Shown piece after piece: positions 1 to 7,403 of a DNA stretch of 64,000 bases. The DNA is from WHTX01 sp038255145. Its GTDB lineage: Bacteria > Actinomycetota > Acidimicrobiia > Acidimicrobiales > CAIXPF01. Where the stretch lies: assembly GCA_038255145.1 (NCBI GenBank), contig JBBSLP010000030.1:1-64000 (forward strand), written 5' to 3'. Under the pieces are notes generated by a model. That model did not search any database. It worked only from the letters and a program-made list of their open reading frames with translations, and was not told where the DNA came from. Both the position numbers and the translations under genes were made by a program. The stretch's first letter is position 1, and the number at the start of each line of letters is the position of its first letter.

Positions 1-194
1 AGCTCGGGCCGGAGCATGGCTACAATGAACCCATCTGTAGGGGAGCTCTTGAGGGAGCGTCCGGACTGATCGACGATCGTATCGGAGCTGTTCGATGCGT
101 TGAATCTGACGTCAAGCTCGGTTCCGTGTACCCGCTGGATTGTGTTGGCGATCAGATTCGTATCCCCTCCTCCAACAACGATCAAGTCTCGCAT
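1..194 (-). CDS. Partial unknown protein or displaced C-terminus of the TIR gene
   Basis: Reading leftward from ATG 194 the frame stays open to the window edge and begins MRDLIVVGGGDTN, followed by a stretch with no stop. The same frame is open back to position 278, just inside the end of the TIR gene, where it reads ALNDLKAGAFEG before reaching the ATG. The VVGGG turn resembles a Rossmann-type beta-loop-helix and echoes an IAIVVGG segment near the C-terminus of the upstream TIR protein, so this could be a separate downstream gene or the rest of the TIR protein displaced by a one-base frameshift between 258 and 278. GC is clearly lower than in the remainder of the window. I do not recognise the family. 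Confidence 0.5.
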   Translation of the reverse strand, partial: MRDLIVVGGGDTNLIANTIQRVHGTELDVRFNASNSSDTIVDQSGRSLKSSPTDGFIVAMLRPE

Positions 195-255
195 GCCGCT
201 GTGAAGGAATGGGTCATGGTCGGGATAGGCCCCTTCGAAGGCACCAGCCTTGAGA

Positions 256-1011
256 TCATTCAGTGCTATTGCGCAGCGTTACGACTCCGGTGACCGGCTG
301 CGTACTTTGATACTCCTTCATTCCCCACGCGAGACGTCTGTCGTCGTCGTACTTGGCGGAGCCGCCCACAACAATTGCGATCGGGAAGTCATCGTCAGCA
401 AGGATCGCCGCGATCGCTTCGTGTAGCGTTGCTGCCGAAAACCCTTCGGTCTGGCTGCTCTGTGCCCGGTGGGAAGCCGAGATCTCTCGTTTTGACGACG
501 AGCTCGTACTCGGTCTTGAAGGGTTGTGATCGACCATGGATGACTTAGCTAATCCAATAGCTAGGTATCGCGTCCATAATTCATTGACAGCAGGGATGAA
601 AGAGTTGGTCAATTCCGTGAGGTTGCGCTGATCGTCGTAGTACAGCATCCGGATGCCGGCCAGGTCTGACGGAATCTTTATGTCATGTCGCACCGACTTG
701 GCCACCAACAGGAACACACGCTCGGGGCCCAGTCTTCCGATGAAGAACCCCGCTTCGAACCAGATGTTGTCCCGTGGCGCTGGCCGAGTCTCGCCTCTGC
801 TCACGGACTTATCGTCCGCGGTGATAAGCAGAACGGCAAAATCGAACGGATCCGCCTCGACCAACCCGCTGAGGTAGCTCTTGCCAGCCTCGAAGCCGTA
901 GTGCCAGGAAACTGGTTCGAAGTCTCGTTCGCTCAGCACCGTGTAGAAGTGCTGTGCGAAGGTGCTGGCTTCGCTTGAACTCCCGATGAACACCCTGGGC
1001 TTGCGGTCCAC
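256..1011 (-). CDS. TIR-like domain protein (Cap12/Pycsar TIR-effector type)
   Basis: The first ~125 residues match the TIR-like family found in CBASS Cap12 and Pycsar effectors (PF10137 by recall): an opening VFIGSSSE strand-loop, DFAVLLITADD, then the hallmark RDNIWFEAGFFIGRLG, whose Glu is the expected NAD-cleaving residue. In that family TIR domains degrade NAD+ after a nucleotide signal, causing abortive infection. A Ser-rich linker (~165-190) leads to a C-terminal segment with IAIVVGG that I cannot assign; it may be a sensor. I prefer GTG 1011 over the TTG at 1023 because a GGGGAGA ribosome site lies 3 nt upstream of the GTG. GC is near 55%, against >70% in neighbouring genes, suggesting transfer. 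No cyclase gene is visible, so the partner would be to the left of the window. Confidence 0.72.
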   Translation of the reverse strand: MDRKPRVFIGSSSEASTFAQHFYTVLSERDFEPVSWHYGFEAGKSYLSGLVEADPFDFAVLLITADDKSVSRGETRPAPRDNIWFEAGFFIGRLGPERVFLLVAKSVRHDIKIPSDLAGIRMLYYDDQRNLTELTNSFIPAVNELWTRYLAIGLAKSSMVDHNPSRPSTSSSSKREISASHRAQSSQTEGFSAATLHEAIAAILADDDFPIAIVVGGSAKYDDDRRLAWGMKEYQSTQPVTGVVTLRNSTE

Positions 1012-1154
1012 GGATCTCCCCAACCGGTGTCGATTGATGTAATGCTCTAGTCGGTCGCAGCCTAGAGGTCAACGTTGCTTGCTGGGGCCCACGAAGGACT
1101 TGCTGGGGTGGGGACTAGCCCTCTATGTCGGCGCCACCGAGATGGGTTGGCCGG
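1012..1154. other. Island boundary / intergenic
   Basis: These 143 bases hold the upstream region of the TIR gene and then the 3' flank of the EVE gene. Base composition changes from mixed to GC-rich around 1080-1125. The decamer CTTGCTGGGG occurs twice (1076-1085 and 1098-1107). No gene, tRNA or clear attachment site is visible. Confidence 0.4.
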
Positions 1155-1628
1155 TCAGGCCGGCGGCGGGCCGGGCTCGTGGGCCAGGCGGTAGATGAGG
1201 TCGAACTGCTCGGGGGTGACGGGTTGGATGGACAGGCGGGCCTTGCCCACCAGCGGCATGCCCACCAGGTCGGGGCAGGCCTTGAGCTCGTCGAGGGGGA
1301 CGATGCGGGGGAAGGTCTCGACGTAGGCCACGTCGACCATCCACCACCGCGGGTTGTCGGGCGAGGACTTGGGGTCGAAGTACTTGCTGGCCGGGTCCCA
1401 CGCCGTGTGGTCGGGGTAGGCCTCGCTGGCCACCTCGGCCAGGCCGACCACGCCGGGGGGCTTGGCGTTGGAGTGGTAGAAGAGCACGGGGTCGCCGACC
1501 ACCATGTCGTTCCACATGTAGTTGCGGGACTGGTAGCTGCGGATGCCGTCCCACGACTCGCGCCCCACCCGGGCCAGGTCGTCGATCCCGAAGGCCTCGG
1601 GTTCGGACTTCATCAGCCAGTGCCGCAC
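1155..1628 (-). CDS. EVE domain-containing protein (thymocyte nuclear protein 1-like)
   Basis: 157 residues, the usual size of a single-domain EVE protein (PUA-like fold, PF01878 by recall). The family signature is clear: an opening HWLMKSEP, WDGIRSYQSRNYM, then VLFYHSNAKPPGVVGLAEV and WWMVDVAYVETF. EVE/PUA-like domains bind modified bases in DNA or RNA; EVE proteins are sometimes tied to restriction or RNA-modification systems, but nothing here shows the ligand. GTG start with a strong GGAGG upstream that is one half of a palindrome shared with the divergent flavin-binding gene. Cytoplasmic. Its position beside the TIR gene may be coincidental, since its base composition is that of the host genome. 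Confidence 0.88.
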   Translation of the reverse strand: MRHWLMKSEPEAFGIDDLARVGRESWDGIRSYQSRNYMWNDMVVGDPVLFYHSNAKPPGVVGLAEVASEAYPDHTAWDPASKYFDPKSSPDNPRWWMVDVAYVETFPRIVPLDELKACPDLVGMPLVGKARLSIQPVTPEQFDLIYRLAHEPGPPPA

Positions 1629-1632
1629 GGGT

Positions 1633-1645
1633 CTCCTCCGAGGAG
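1633..1645. promoter_or_regulatory. Palindromic Shine-Dalgarno, CTCCTCCGAGGAG
   Basis: A perfect 6+1+6 palindrome that reads GGAGGAG on the minus strand 4 nt before the GTG of the EVE gene, and GAGGAG on the plus strand 6 nt before ATG 1652, an in-frame upstream start of the flavin-binding gene. Confidence 0.4.
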
Positions 1646-1739
1646 ATGGGGATGGGAGCTCGGGTTGCGGCCCGGATCGGCGCCGCCGGGAGATTCTCGT
1701 CCACCTCGGAACTCGCCGCCCTGCCGGCGGGCCCGCCCG

Positions 1740-1745
1740 TAGTGT
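1740..1745 (+). promoter_or_regulatory. Leaderless -10 element TAGTGT
   Basis: TAGTGT lies 8 nt before ATG 1754, the spacing expected when transcription begins at the start codon. It supports ATG 1754 over the SD-equipped ATG 1652. Confidence 0.4.
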
Positions 1746-1753
1746 CCACCGCC

Positions 1754-2422
1754 ATGGAGCAGAGCGACGGCCGCGACCAGCCCGCCCACGCCACCGTGCG
1801 GCGCAAGCCCGACCGCGGCCACTACGACCGCGACACCGTGCACGCCATCCTCGACGAGGGCCTCATCTGCCACGTGGGGTTCGTGTGGGAGGGCCGCCCC
1901 GTGGTCATCCCCACCAGCTACGCCCGCATCGACGATGCCCTCTACCTGCACGGCTCGCCCGCCTCGCGCATGCTGCGCACCCTGGCCGGGGGCATCGACT
2001 GCTGCGTCACCGTCACCCTGCTCGACGAGCTGGTGCTGGCCCGCTCGGCCTTCAACCACTCCATGAACTACCGCTCCGTCGTCGCCTTCGGCCACGCCAC
2101 CCCGGTCACCGACCTGGCCACCAAGGGCCCCGTGCTCGACGCCTTCGTCGAGCACATCATCGCCGGCCGCGCCCCCCACCTGCGGGCCACCACCGAGAAG
2201 GAGCTGCGGGGGACGTCGGTCCTGGTCATGCCCATCGACGAGGCCTCGGCCAAGGTGCGCACCGGCCAGCCCATCGACGACGACGAGGACTACGCCCACC
2301 CCGTGTGGGCCGGCATCCTGCCCGTCGCCCCCGTCACCGGCCAACCCGTCCCCGACCCCCGGATGGCTCCGGGCACGGCCATCCCCGACCACGTCAGTGG
2401 GTACCACCGGCCCCAGGGCTGA
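1754..2422 (+). CDS. Pyridoxamine 5'-phosphate oxidase family / flavin-nucleotide-binding protein
   Basis: 222 residues in the split-barrel flavin-binding fold (COG3467-like). The typical opening is present: RGHYDRDTVHAILDEGLICHVGF, split here as RGHYDRDTVHAIL and ICHVGFVWEGRPVVIPTSY, then LYLHGSPASRML and the SAFNHSMNYRSVVAFG segment. Members bind FMN, F420 or haem and act as small reductases; the substrate cannot be read from sequence. Start ATG 1754 is chosen because the upstream in-frame extension (from 1646 or 1652) is low-complexity and because a TAGTGT -10 sits 8 nt upstream. Divergent from the EVE gene and probably monocistronic. Confidence 0.82.
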   Translation: MEQSDGRDQPAHATVRRKPDRGHYDRDTVHAILDEGLICHVGFVWEGRPVVIPTSYARIDDALYLHGSPASRMLRTLAGGIDCCVTVTLLDELVLARSAFNHSMNYRSVVAFGHATPVTDLATKGPVLDAFVEHIIAGRAPHLRATTEKELRGTSVLVMPIDEASAKVRTGQPIDDDEDYAHPVWAGILPVAPVTGQPVPDPRMAPGTAIPDHVSGYHRPQG

Positions 2423-2465
2423 GCGCCCGGCCGGGGGCTACAGCGCGGCGGCCCAGGCGACAGCG

Positions 2466-3887
2466 TCAGACCGTGGCCGCGTCGAGCCAGGACCGGGCCA
2501 CGACCCGGTGGCGGCCCAGGACCTCCTCGACCCGGGAGTTGGTGGACACGCCGTCCTCCACCAGGAACTGGCCGTTGACGATGGTGTGCCTGGCCGCCAC
2601 CGGGCCGCAGCGCAGCAGGGCCTCGACGGGGTCGCTCAGGGCCCCCGCGAAGGCGACGCCGCCCAGGGGCCAGCACGCCAGGTCGCCGCAGGCCCCCACC
2701 TCGAGGACACCGATCTCACCCTGGCGGCCCAGGCACGCGGCCCCGCCCAGGGTGGCCATCTCCAGCGCGTCGCGTGCCGCCATGGCCCCACCGCCACCCC
2801 GCAGCCGGCCCAGCAGCAGGGCGGCCCGGGCCTCCATCCACAACGAGGCGCAGTCCGTCGACGCCGAGCCGTCACAGCCCAGCCCCACCGGCACCCCGGC
2901 AGCCCGCAGCTCGCGCACCGGGGACAGCCCGGCGCCGATGAGCTGGTTGGATGACGGGCAGTGGGCCACGCCGGTGCCCCACGCCCCCAGGCGGGCCACC
3001 TCGGCCTCGTTGGGCCACACGCAGTGGGCGATCCACGACCGGTCGCTGCCCCAGCCGCAGTCCTCGAAGTGGTCGACGGGGCGGCGCCCGAAGGCGGCCA
3101 GGCAGTACTCGTCCTCGTCGCGGTCCTCGGCCAGGTGGGTGTGGAGGCGCACGTCGAGGCGCTCGGCCAGCTCGGCCGTGCGCCGCATGAGCTCGGGGGT
3201 CACCGAGAACGGCGAGCACGGGGCCAACGCCACCCGCACCATGGCCCCCGGCGAGCGGTCGTGGAACGTGGTCACCAGGCGCTCGGAGTCGGCCAGGATC
3301 TCGTCGTCCTCCTGGACCACGCTGTCCGGCGGCAGGCCACCGTCCTTCTCGGACAGGCTCATGGACCCCCGGGTGGGGTGGAAGCGCAGGCCCACCTCGC
3401 CGGCGGCGACGATCTCGGCATCGATGAGCTGCCCACCGCCCCGGGGGTGGACGTAGAGGTGGTCGGTCGACGTCGTGCACCCGCCCAGGGCCAGCTCGAC
3501 CGATCCCACCCAGGCCGACACGTAGGCCGCCTCCTCGTCGAGGCGGGCCCACACCGGGTACAGCACCTTGAGCCAGTGGAACAGGCTGCCACCCAGGGCC
3601 GAGGAGAAGGCCCGGGTCAGGTTCTGGTACATGTGGTGGTGGGTGTTGACGAACCCGGGGGTGACCACACAGCCCGAGGCGTCGACGCGGCGGGTGGCGG
3701 CCGGCTGGGCCTCGGCGCTTCGGCCCACGGCGCTGATCATGCCGTCGGTGATGGCCACCCAACCCCCGGGCAGCTCGCGCCGGGCACCGTCCATGGTGAC
3801 CAGCAGATCGGCGCTGTGTACGACGAGATCGGCCTGCTGGGGCTGGGCGGGCGGGGAGGCAGGGGAAGCACCACGGGTGGCCGGCAC
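2466..3887 (-). CDS. 8-oxoguanine deaminase-like amidohydrolase
   Basis: 473 residues of the AtzA/TrzN/guanine-deaminase branch of the amidohydrolase superfamily. Metal-binding features are visible: THHH near residue 82-85, LHTHLAED around 247, IAHCVW around 286 and GCDGSAS around 340. The layout, with an N-terminal HSADLLVTMDG strand pair and the GFVNTHHHMYQNLTRAF block, is most like 8-oxoguanine deaminases (8-oxoguanine + H2O to urate + NH3), which recycle oxidised purine. Other 8-hydroxypurine or triazine substrates are possible. GTG start with no SD; instead a TACGCT hexamer sits 6 nt upstream, indicating a leaderless mRNA, and that hexamer is embedded in a long dyad (3895-3932) that probably regulates it. 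The exporter gene lies upstream on the same strand. Confidence 0.8.
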   Translation of the reverse strand: MPATRGASPASPPAQPQQADLVVHSADLLVTMDGARRELPGGWVAITDGMISAVGRSAEAQPAATRRVDASGCVVTPGFVNTHHHMYQNLTRAFSSALGGSLFHWLKVLYPVWARLDEEAAYVSAWVGSVELALGGCTTSTDHLYVHPRGGGQLIDAEIVAAGEVGLRFHPTRGSMSLSEKDGGLPPDSVVQEDDEILADSERLVTTFHDRSPGAMVRVALAPCSPFSVTPELMRRTAELAERLDVRLHTHLAEDRDEDEYCLAAFGRRPVDHFEDCGWGSDRSWIAHCVWPNEAEVARLGAWGTGVAHCPSSNQLIGAGLSPVRELRAAGVPVGLGCDGSASTDCASLWMEARAALLLGRLRGGGGAMAARDALEMATLGGAACLGRQGEIGVLEVGACGDLACWPLGGVAFAGALSDPVEALLRCGPVAARHTIVNGQFLVEDGVSTNSRVEEVLGRHRVVARSWLDAATV

Positions 3888-3894
3888 GGACAGA

Positions 3895-3932
3895 GCGTAG
3901 GGGCCGGTCGCGGTGGCGACCGACCCCTACGC
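3895..3932. promoter_or_regulatory. 17-bp dyad over the deaminase -10 region (operator or terminator)
   Basis: Arms GCGTAGGGGCCGGTCGC and GCGACCGACCCCTACGC are inverted complements with one mismatch, separated by the tetraloop GGTG. The left arm shares five bases with the TACGCT -10 hexamer (minus strand, 3894-3899) of the 8-oxoguanine-deaminase-like gene. It could bind a dimeric repressor, or fold as a hairpin ending the exporter transcript. Confidence 0.55.
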
Positions 3933-4003
3933 ATGAACCGCTCGTGGATCAGATCTGACAGCTGGCTGTACTGGCAGGTCGAGTGGGGACCGACCGGGGA
4001 GGG

Positions 4004-5659
4004 TCAGTCGATGGCGGCGTGGACCCCGGGGATGACGTCGAGGACCTCGTCCGCACCCTGCAGCTCACCGTCGGCGGGGATGACGTCGTCGACGAGGTCG
4101 GGAGCCTGGTCGGGCAGCAGCTTGTAGGCCAGCACACCGGCCAGGGCCACCACGATGCCGCCGGCGACCAGGGACAGGTGGAAACCGCTCATCCACGCGT
4201 CCTTGGCCGAGCTCAGCAGCGAGGAGCCGGCGTCGCCGCCCACGGACTCGCTGACCCGGATGGCGCCACCCAGGGAGGCGGACGCCGTCTCCCGGGCGGC
4301 AGCGTCGACACCGCCGAGCGACGGGGCCAACAGGCTGCCGTACTTGGAGGCCAGGAGGCTGCCGAAGACGGCCACGCCCAGGGAGCTGCCCAGCTCCCGG
4401 GTGGTGTCGTTCATGGCCGAGCCCATGCCCGACTTGGACCGGGGCACGGCGGACATGAGCAGGTCGGTGGTGGGCGACATGGCCAGGCCCATGCCCGACG
4501 CCATGATGGCGATGCCCACCAGGAGGACCAGGTAGTTGGCCTCGGTGTGGAGCTGGGTCATGACCAGTACGCCCGCAGCGATGGCGAACATGCCCCCGGC
4601 CACGACCTTGCGCTTGCCGAACCTCTCGGCCAGGGACGCCGAGCGGGGGGCGACGATCACCATGACCACCGACACGGGCAGCATGCGCACCGCAGCACCG
4701 AGGGGGGAGTAGCCCCACACCAGCTGGAGCAGCTGGCTCATGCTGAAGAACATGCCCATGAGGGCGAAGAAGACCAGGGTGAGCGACAGCGAGGCACCGC
4801 CGAAGGCGGGCAGCTTGAAGAGGCGCACGTCGAGCATGGGCTCGGCCACCCGCAGCTCCCACAGCACGAAGGCGGCGAGGACGGCCACGCCGATGGCGCC
4901 GACGACCAGGGTCTCGGGCGAGAGCCAGCCGTGGGTGGGGCCTTCGATGATGGCGTAGACGACGGTGCTGAGGCCCACGGCCGACAACACGGCGCCGACC
5001 AGGTCGAGGCGGGCGTGGCGGTCACCATGGGAACGGGGCACGAAGAAGATGCCCAGGACCAGGGCCGCGGTGATGAGGGGGATGTTCACCGTGAACACCG
5101 AGTTCCAGGCGAAGTGCTCGAGCATGAAGCCCGTCATGAGCGGCCCGAGGGCCACACCGGCGCCGCTGATGCCGGCCCAGATGGACACGGCCTTGGCCCG
5201 TTCCCGGCGGGGGAACACGTTGGTGATGATGGAGAGCGTGGCCGGCATGACCATGGCGCCGGCGGCTCCCATGACCACCCGGGCCCCGATGAGCTGGCCC
5301 GCGGTGTCGGCGAAGACGGCGGCGTAGGCCGTGGCCAGGCCGAACAGCACCAGGCCGGCCTGGAGGATGCCCTTGCGGCCGAAGCGGTCACCCAGGGTGC
5401 CGGCGGTGAACAGCAACCCGGCGAAGACCAGGGAGTAGGCGTCCACCATCCACTGCAGCTGGGAGTTGCTGGCGTTCAGCTCCCGGCTGAGCGTGGGCAG
5501 GGCCACGTTCAGGGCGGTGTTGCCCACCATGATGATGAGCAGGCTGAGGCACATCACGCCGAGGGTGGCGTAGCGCCGGCGGTAGATCTCGGGATCGATG
5601 CCGTCGAGGTCTACCGCCTCGATGGCCGTGGGCTCCGCGGCCCCTGCGTTCGTGGTCAT
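4004..5659 (-). CDS. MFS drug exporter, DHA2 (14-TM, EmrB/QacA) family
   Basis: 551 residues, the usual length of a 14-helix proton-coupled multidrug exporter. Visible features: a short charged N-terminus, helix 1 after YATLGVMCLSLLIIMVGNTALNV (start of family motif D1), LQWMVDAYSLVFAGLL, motif A GTLGDRFGRKGI near residues 87-98, and motif C GISGAGVALGPLMTG near 164-178. The C-terminus is a soluble acidic tail. It acts in the cytoplasmic membrane; substrate unknown. Divergently transcribed from the TetR gene at 5761, the classic exporter-repressor arrangement, so induction by its own substrate is likely. A second, less similar DHA2-type exporter lies at 56746. Confidence 0.88.
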   Translation of the reverse strand: MTTNAGAAEPTAIEAVDLDGIDPEIYRRRYATLGVMCLSLLIIMVGNTALNVALPTLSRELNASNSQLQWMVDAYSLVFAGLLFTAGTLGDRFGRKGILQAGLVLFGLATAYAAVFADTAGQLIGARVVMGAAGAMVMPATLSIITNVFPRRERAKAVSIWAGISGAGVALGPLMTGFMLEHFAWNSVFTVNIPLITAALVLGIFFVPRSHGDRHARLDLVGAVLSAVGLSTVVYAIIEGPTHGWLSPETLVVGAIGVAVLAAFVLWELRVAEPMLDVRLFKLPAFGGASLSLTLVFFALMGMFFSMSQLLQLVWGYSPLGAAVRMLPVSVVMVIVAPRSASLAERFGKRKVVAGGMFAIAAGVLVMTQLHTEANYLVLLVGIAIMASGMGLAMSPTTDLLMSAVPRSKSGMGSAMNDTTRELGSSLGVAVFGSLLASKYGSLLAPSLGGVDAAARETASASLGGAIRVSESVGGDAGSSLLSSAKDAWMSGFHLSLVAGGIVVALAGVLAYKLLPDQAPDLVDDVIPADGELQGADEVLDVIPGVHAAID

Positions 5660-5691
5660 CCTGCTCCCCCAGCGCTGCGTCCGTCGCAGTC

Positions 5692-5739
5692 GTGTCAGTT
5701 CTGTCTATCGGCAACTCTGCCATGCGACACAACTGCCAC
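5692..5739. promoter_or_regulatory. Candidate TetR operator between exporter and regulator
   Basis: GTGTCAGTT (5692-5700) and AACTGCCAC (5731-5739) form an imperfect inverted repeat with one mismatch, flanking an inner GGCA-ACTC-TGCC palindrome (5710-5721). It lies immediately upstream of the TetR -10 (TAACCT, 5748-5753) and inside the exporter's upstream region, where an autoregulating TetR would bind. Confidence 0.4.
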
Positions 5740-5747
5740 TCAAGCGA

Positions 5748-5753
5748 TAACCT
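5748..5753 (+). promoter_or_regulatory. Leaderless -10 element TAACCT for tetR-type gene
   Basis: TAACCT is followed by a 7-nt spacer and GTG 5761. It favours that GTG as the first codon. Confidence 0.4.
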
Positions 5754-5760
5754 TCCCCCC

Positions 5761-6444
5761 GTGACACACGCCACGCCGATGTCCCGCCGTGAACGCCGGA
5801 CGGTGGAGACCCGGACCGCCATCCTCGCTGCCGCCCGCGCCCTGTTCGACGAGCGCGGCTACCACGAGACCACGGTCGACGACATCGCGGCACGGGCTGA
5901 CGTGGCCCAGCGCACGTTCTTCCGCTACTTCCCCACCAAGGAAGCGGTGCTGTTCGGCCCGGCCGAGGACATCCGGGCGTTGATGCTGGCCGAGTTGGCC
6001 GCCCGCCCCCTCGACGAGGCACCGCTGCGTTCGCTGCTGGCCGCCATCTGCCGCACCATGCCCCTGGTCGAGGAGCGGCGGGCCGACCTCGACTGGGCCT
6101 TCAGCGTCATGCGGGAGCAGCTCGACGCCATCCGCGAACCGGCCACCATCAAGGCCCAGTTCGCCGCCGAGCTGGCCGAGGCCGTAGCCGTGCGCATGGG
6201 CGTCAGCCTCGATGACGACCCCCGCCCCCTGGCCTGGTCGGGCCTGGCCATGTCGTGCTTCGGGGCCACCATGCGGGCGTGCTCGGGCACCGACCGCCCC
6301 GTGCGCGAGGCCTTCGACGAACTGCTGGCGGTGACGTCAGTGGCGCTCGGCTCCGCCCTCGACGCCGGCCACGAGCCCCGCGCCGCTGCCGGTGACGCCG
6401 GCACCGAAGCGGCCCGAGACGTGGCCACGGTGGGCGCCTCCTGA
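5761..6444 (+). CDS. TetR/AcrR family transcriptional regulator
   Basis: 227 residues. The N-terminal HTH is typical: RRTVETRTAILAAARALF, then DERGYHETTVDDIAARADV and AQRTFFRYFPTKEAVLF, the recognition-helix region. The C-terminal ligand domain (~70-225) is not assignable to a ligand. It resembles actinobacterial repressors of exporters, and the divergent DHA2 gene is its obvious target. GTG 5761 is preferred because a TAACCT -10 element sits 7 nt before it; ATG 5779 is the alternative and would remove six residues. Ends with a Gly/Ala-rich tail. Confidence 0.88.
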   Translation: MTHATPMSRRERRTVETRTAILAAARALFDERGYHETTVDDIAARADVAQRTFFRYFPTKEAVLFGPAEDIRALMLAELAARPLDEAPLRSLLAAICRTMPLVEERRADLDWAFSVMREQLDAIREPATIKAQFAAELAEAVAVRMGVSLDDDPRPLAWSGLAMSCFGATMRACSGTDRPVREAFDELLAVTSVALGSALDAGHEPRAAAGDAGTEAARDVATVGAS

Positions 6445-6480
6445 TCTGACCCGTCGTCGGCACGCCCGGCTGGTCGGCAG

Positions 6481-7359
6481 CTAGGTCTCGTCCCGGCGCC
6501 TGCCGGGGGACAGGTGGCGGACGATGACGTCGGTGTAACCCGCCCCGGCCAGGGCGGCGAAGGCCTGGGCCACCTGCTCGGGACCACCCACGATGGGGGC
6601 ATCGGGCGGGAAGCCCCGGTAGCCGGCGGCGACGATGGGCCCGGCCACCCGCTGGGCGTCGGCGGCGTCGGCGCCCAGCTGGATGTCCCGTCGCACGGCC
6701 ACCACCCCTGGCGGACGGCCCGCGGCCGCGGCGGCGTCGACGTAGCGGCGGGCCACGTCGGCGGCGTGGGCGAAGGCCAGGCCCGGAGCAGCCAGGAAGC
6801 CGTCGCCCAACCGGGCCGCCCGCTCCACCGCCGGTTGGGCCTCGGCCCCGATCCACACCGCCACCGGCTCCTCGGGCACGGGCCCGATGCGCACGCCGTC
6901 GACCTCGTCGCCGGCCAGCAACCGGCGCAGGACATCGAGGTGGTGCTCGAACAGACCTACCCGCCGCCGCACCTCGACCCCCATGGCCGCGAACTGCTTG
7001 CGCCCCCCGCCCAGTGCCGCCTGGAGCACGAATGGCCCCCGGGCCACGGCGGCCAGGGTGCCGATCTGTTCGGCCAGCAGCACCGGGTTCCACAGCGGGA
7101 GCAGGGCGAGGATGCCGGCGGGGGCGTCACCCCACTCGGCCAGGGCCCGGGCCAGGATGGGCACGTTCTGGAAGTAGTGGCCCGGCCCCGTCGCATGGTG
7201 GTCGCCCACGAAGAGCGAGTCCAGCCCGGCCTGGCGGCACATCGCCGCCCGCTCGACCATGCGCAGGGCCCCCTCCCGCGCCCCCAACGAGGCCGGGTAG
7301 GCACTGGTCAGCGAGGCGCCGACCCTGATGGCGGCCACGGACGGTGCGGAGTCGGCCAC
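6481..7359 (-). CDS. Luciferase-like (LLM class) flavin/F420-dependent oxidoreductase
   Basis: 292 residues with the bacterial-luciferase TIM-barrel pattern: ERAAMCRQAGLDSLFVGDHHATG, shown here as AGLDSLFVGDHHATG, then LALLPLWNPVLLAEQIGTLA and LQAALGGGRKQFAAMG. The GDHH and AALGGG segments are usual cofactor-pocket landmarks in this family; they do not settle FMN versus F420. No pathway partner is adjacent, and the gene is convergent with the TetR gene (gap 36 bp). Start is GTG 7359. Substrate unknown. Confidence 0.85.
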   Translation of the reverse strand: MADSAPSVAAIRVGASLTSAYPASLGAREGALRMVERAAMCRQAGLDSLFVGDHHATGPGHYFQNVPILARALAEWGDAPAGILALLPLWNPVLLAEQIGTLAAVARGPFVLQAALGGGRKQFAAMGVEVRRRVGLFEHHLDVLRRLLAGDEVDGVRIGPVPEEPVAVWIGAEAQPAVERAARLGDGFLAAPGLAFAHAADVARRYVDAAAAAGRPPGVVAVRRDIQLGADAADAQRVAGPIVAAGYRGFPPDAPIVGGPEQVAQAFAALAGAGYTDVIVRHLSPGRRRDET

Positions 7360-7403
7360 GGTGCCCCCTGGGTCGCGTCGGTGCCGGGCACGCTAGTTGG
7401 GCA

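Noticed and set aside
1543..3456. Plus-strand frame with Arg/Pro-rich product spanning EVE to deaminase
   Set aside because: Composition typical of a GC shadow; contains the antisense of an intact amidohydrolase.
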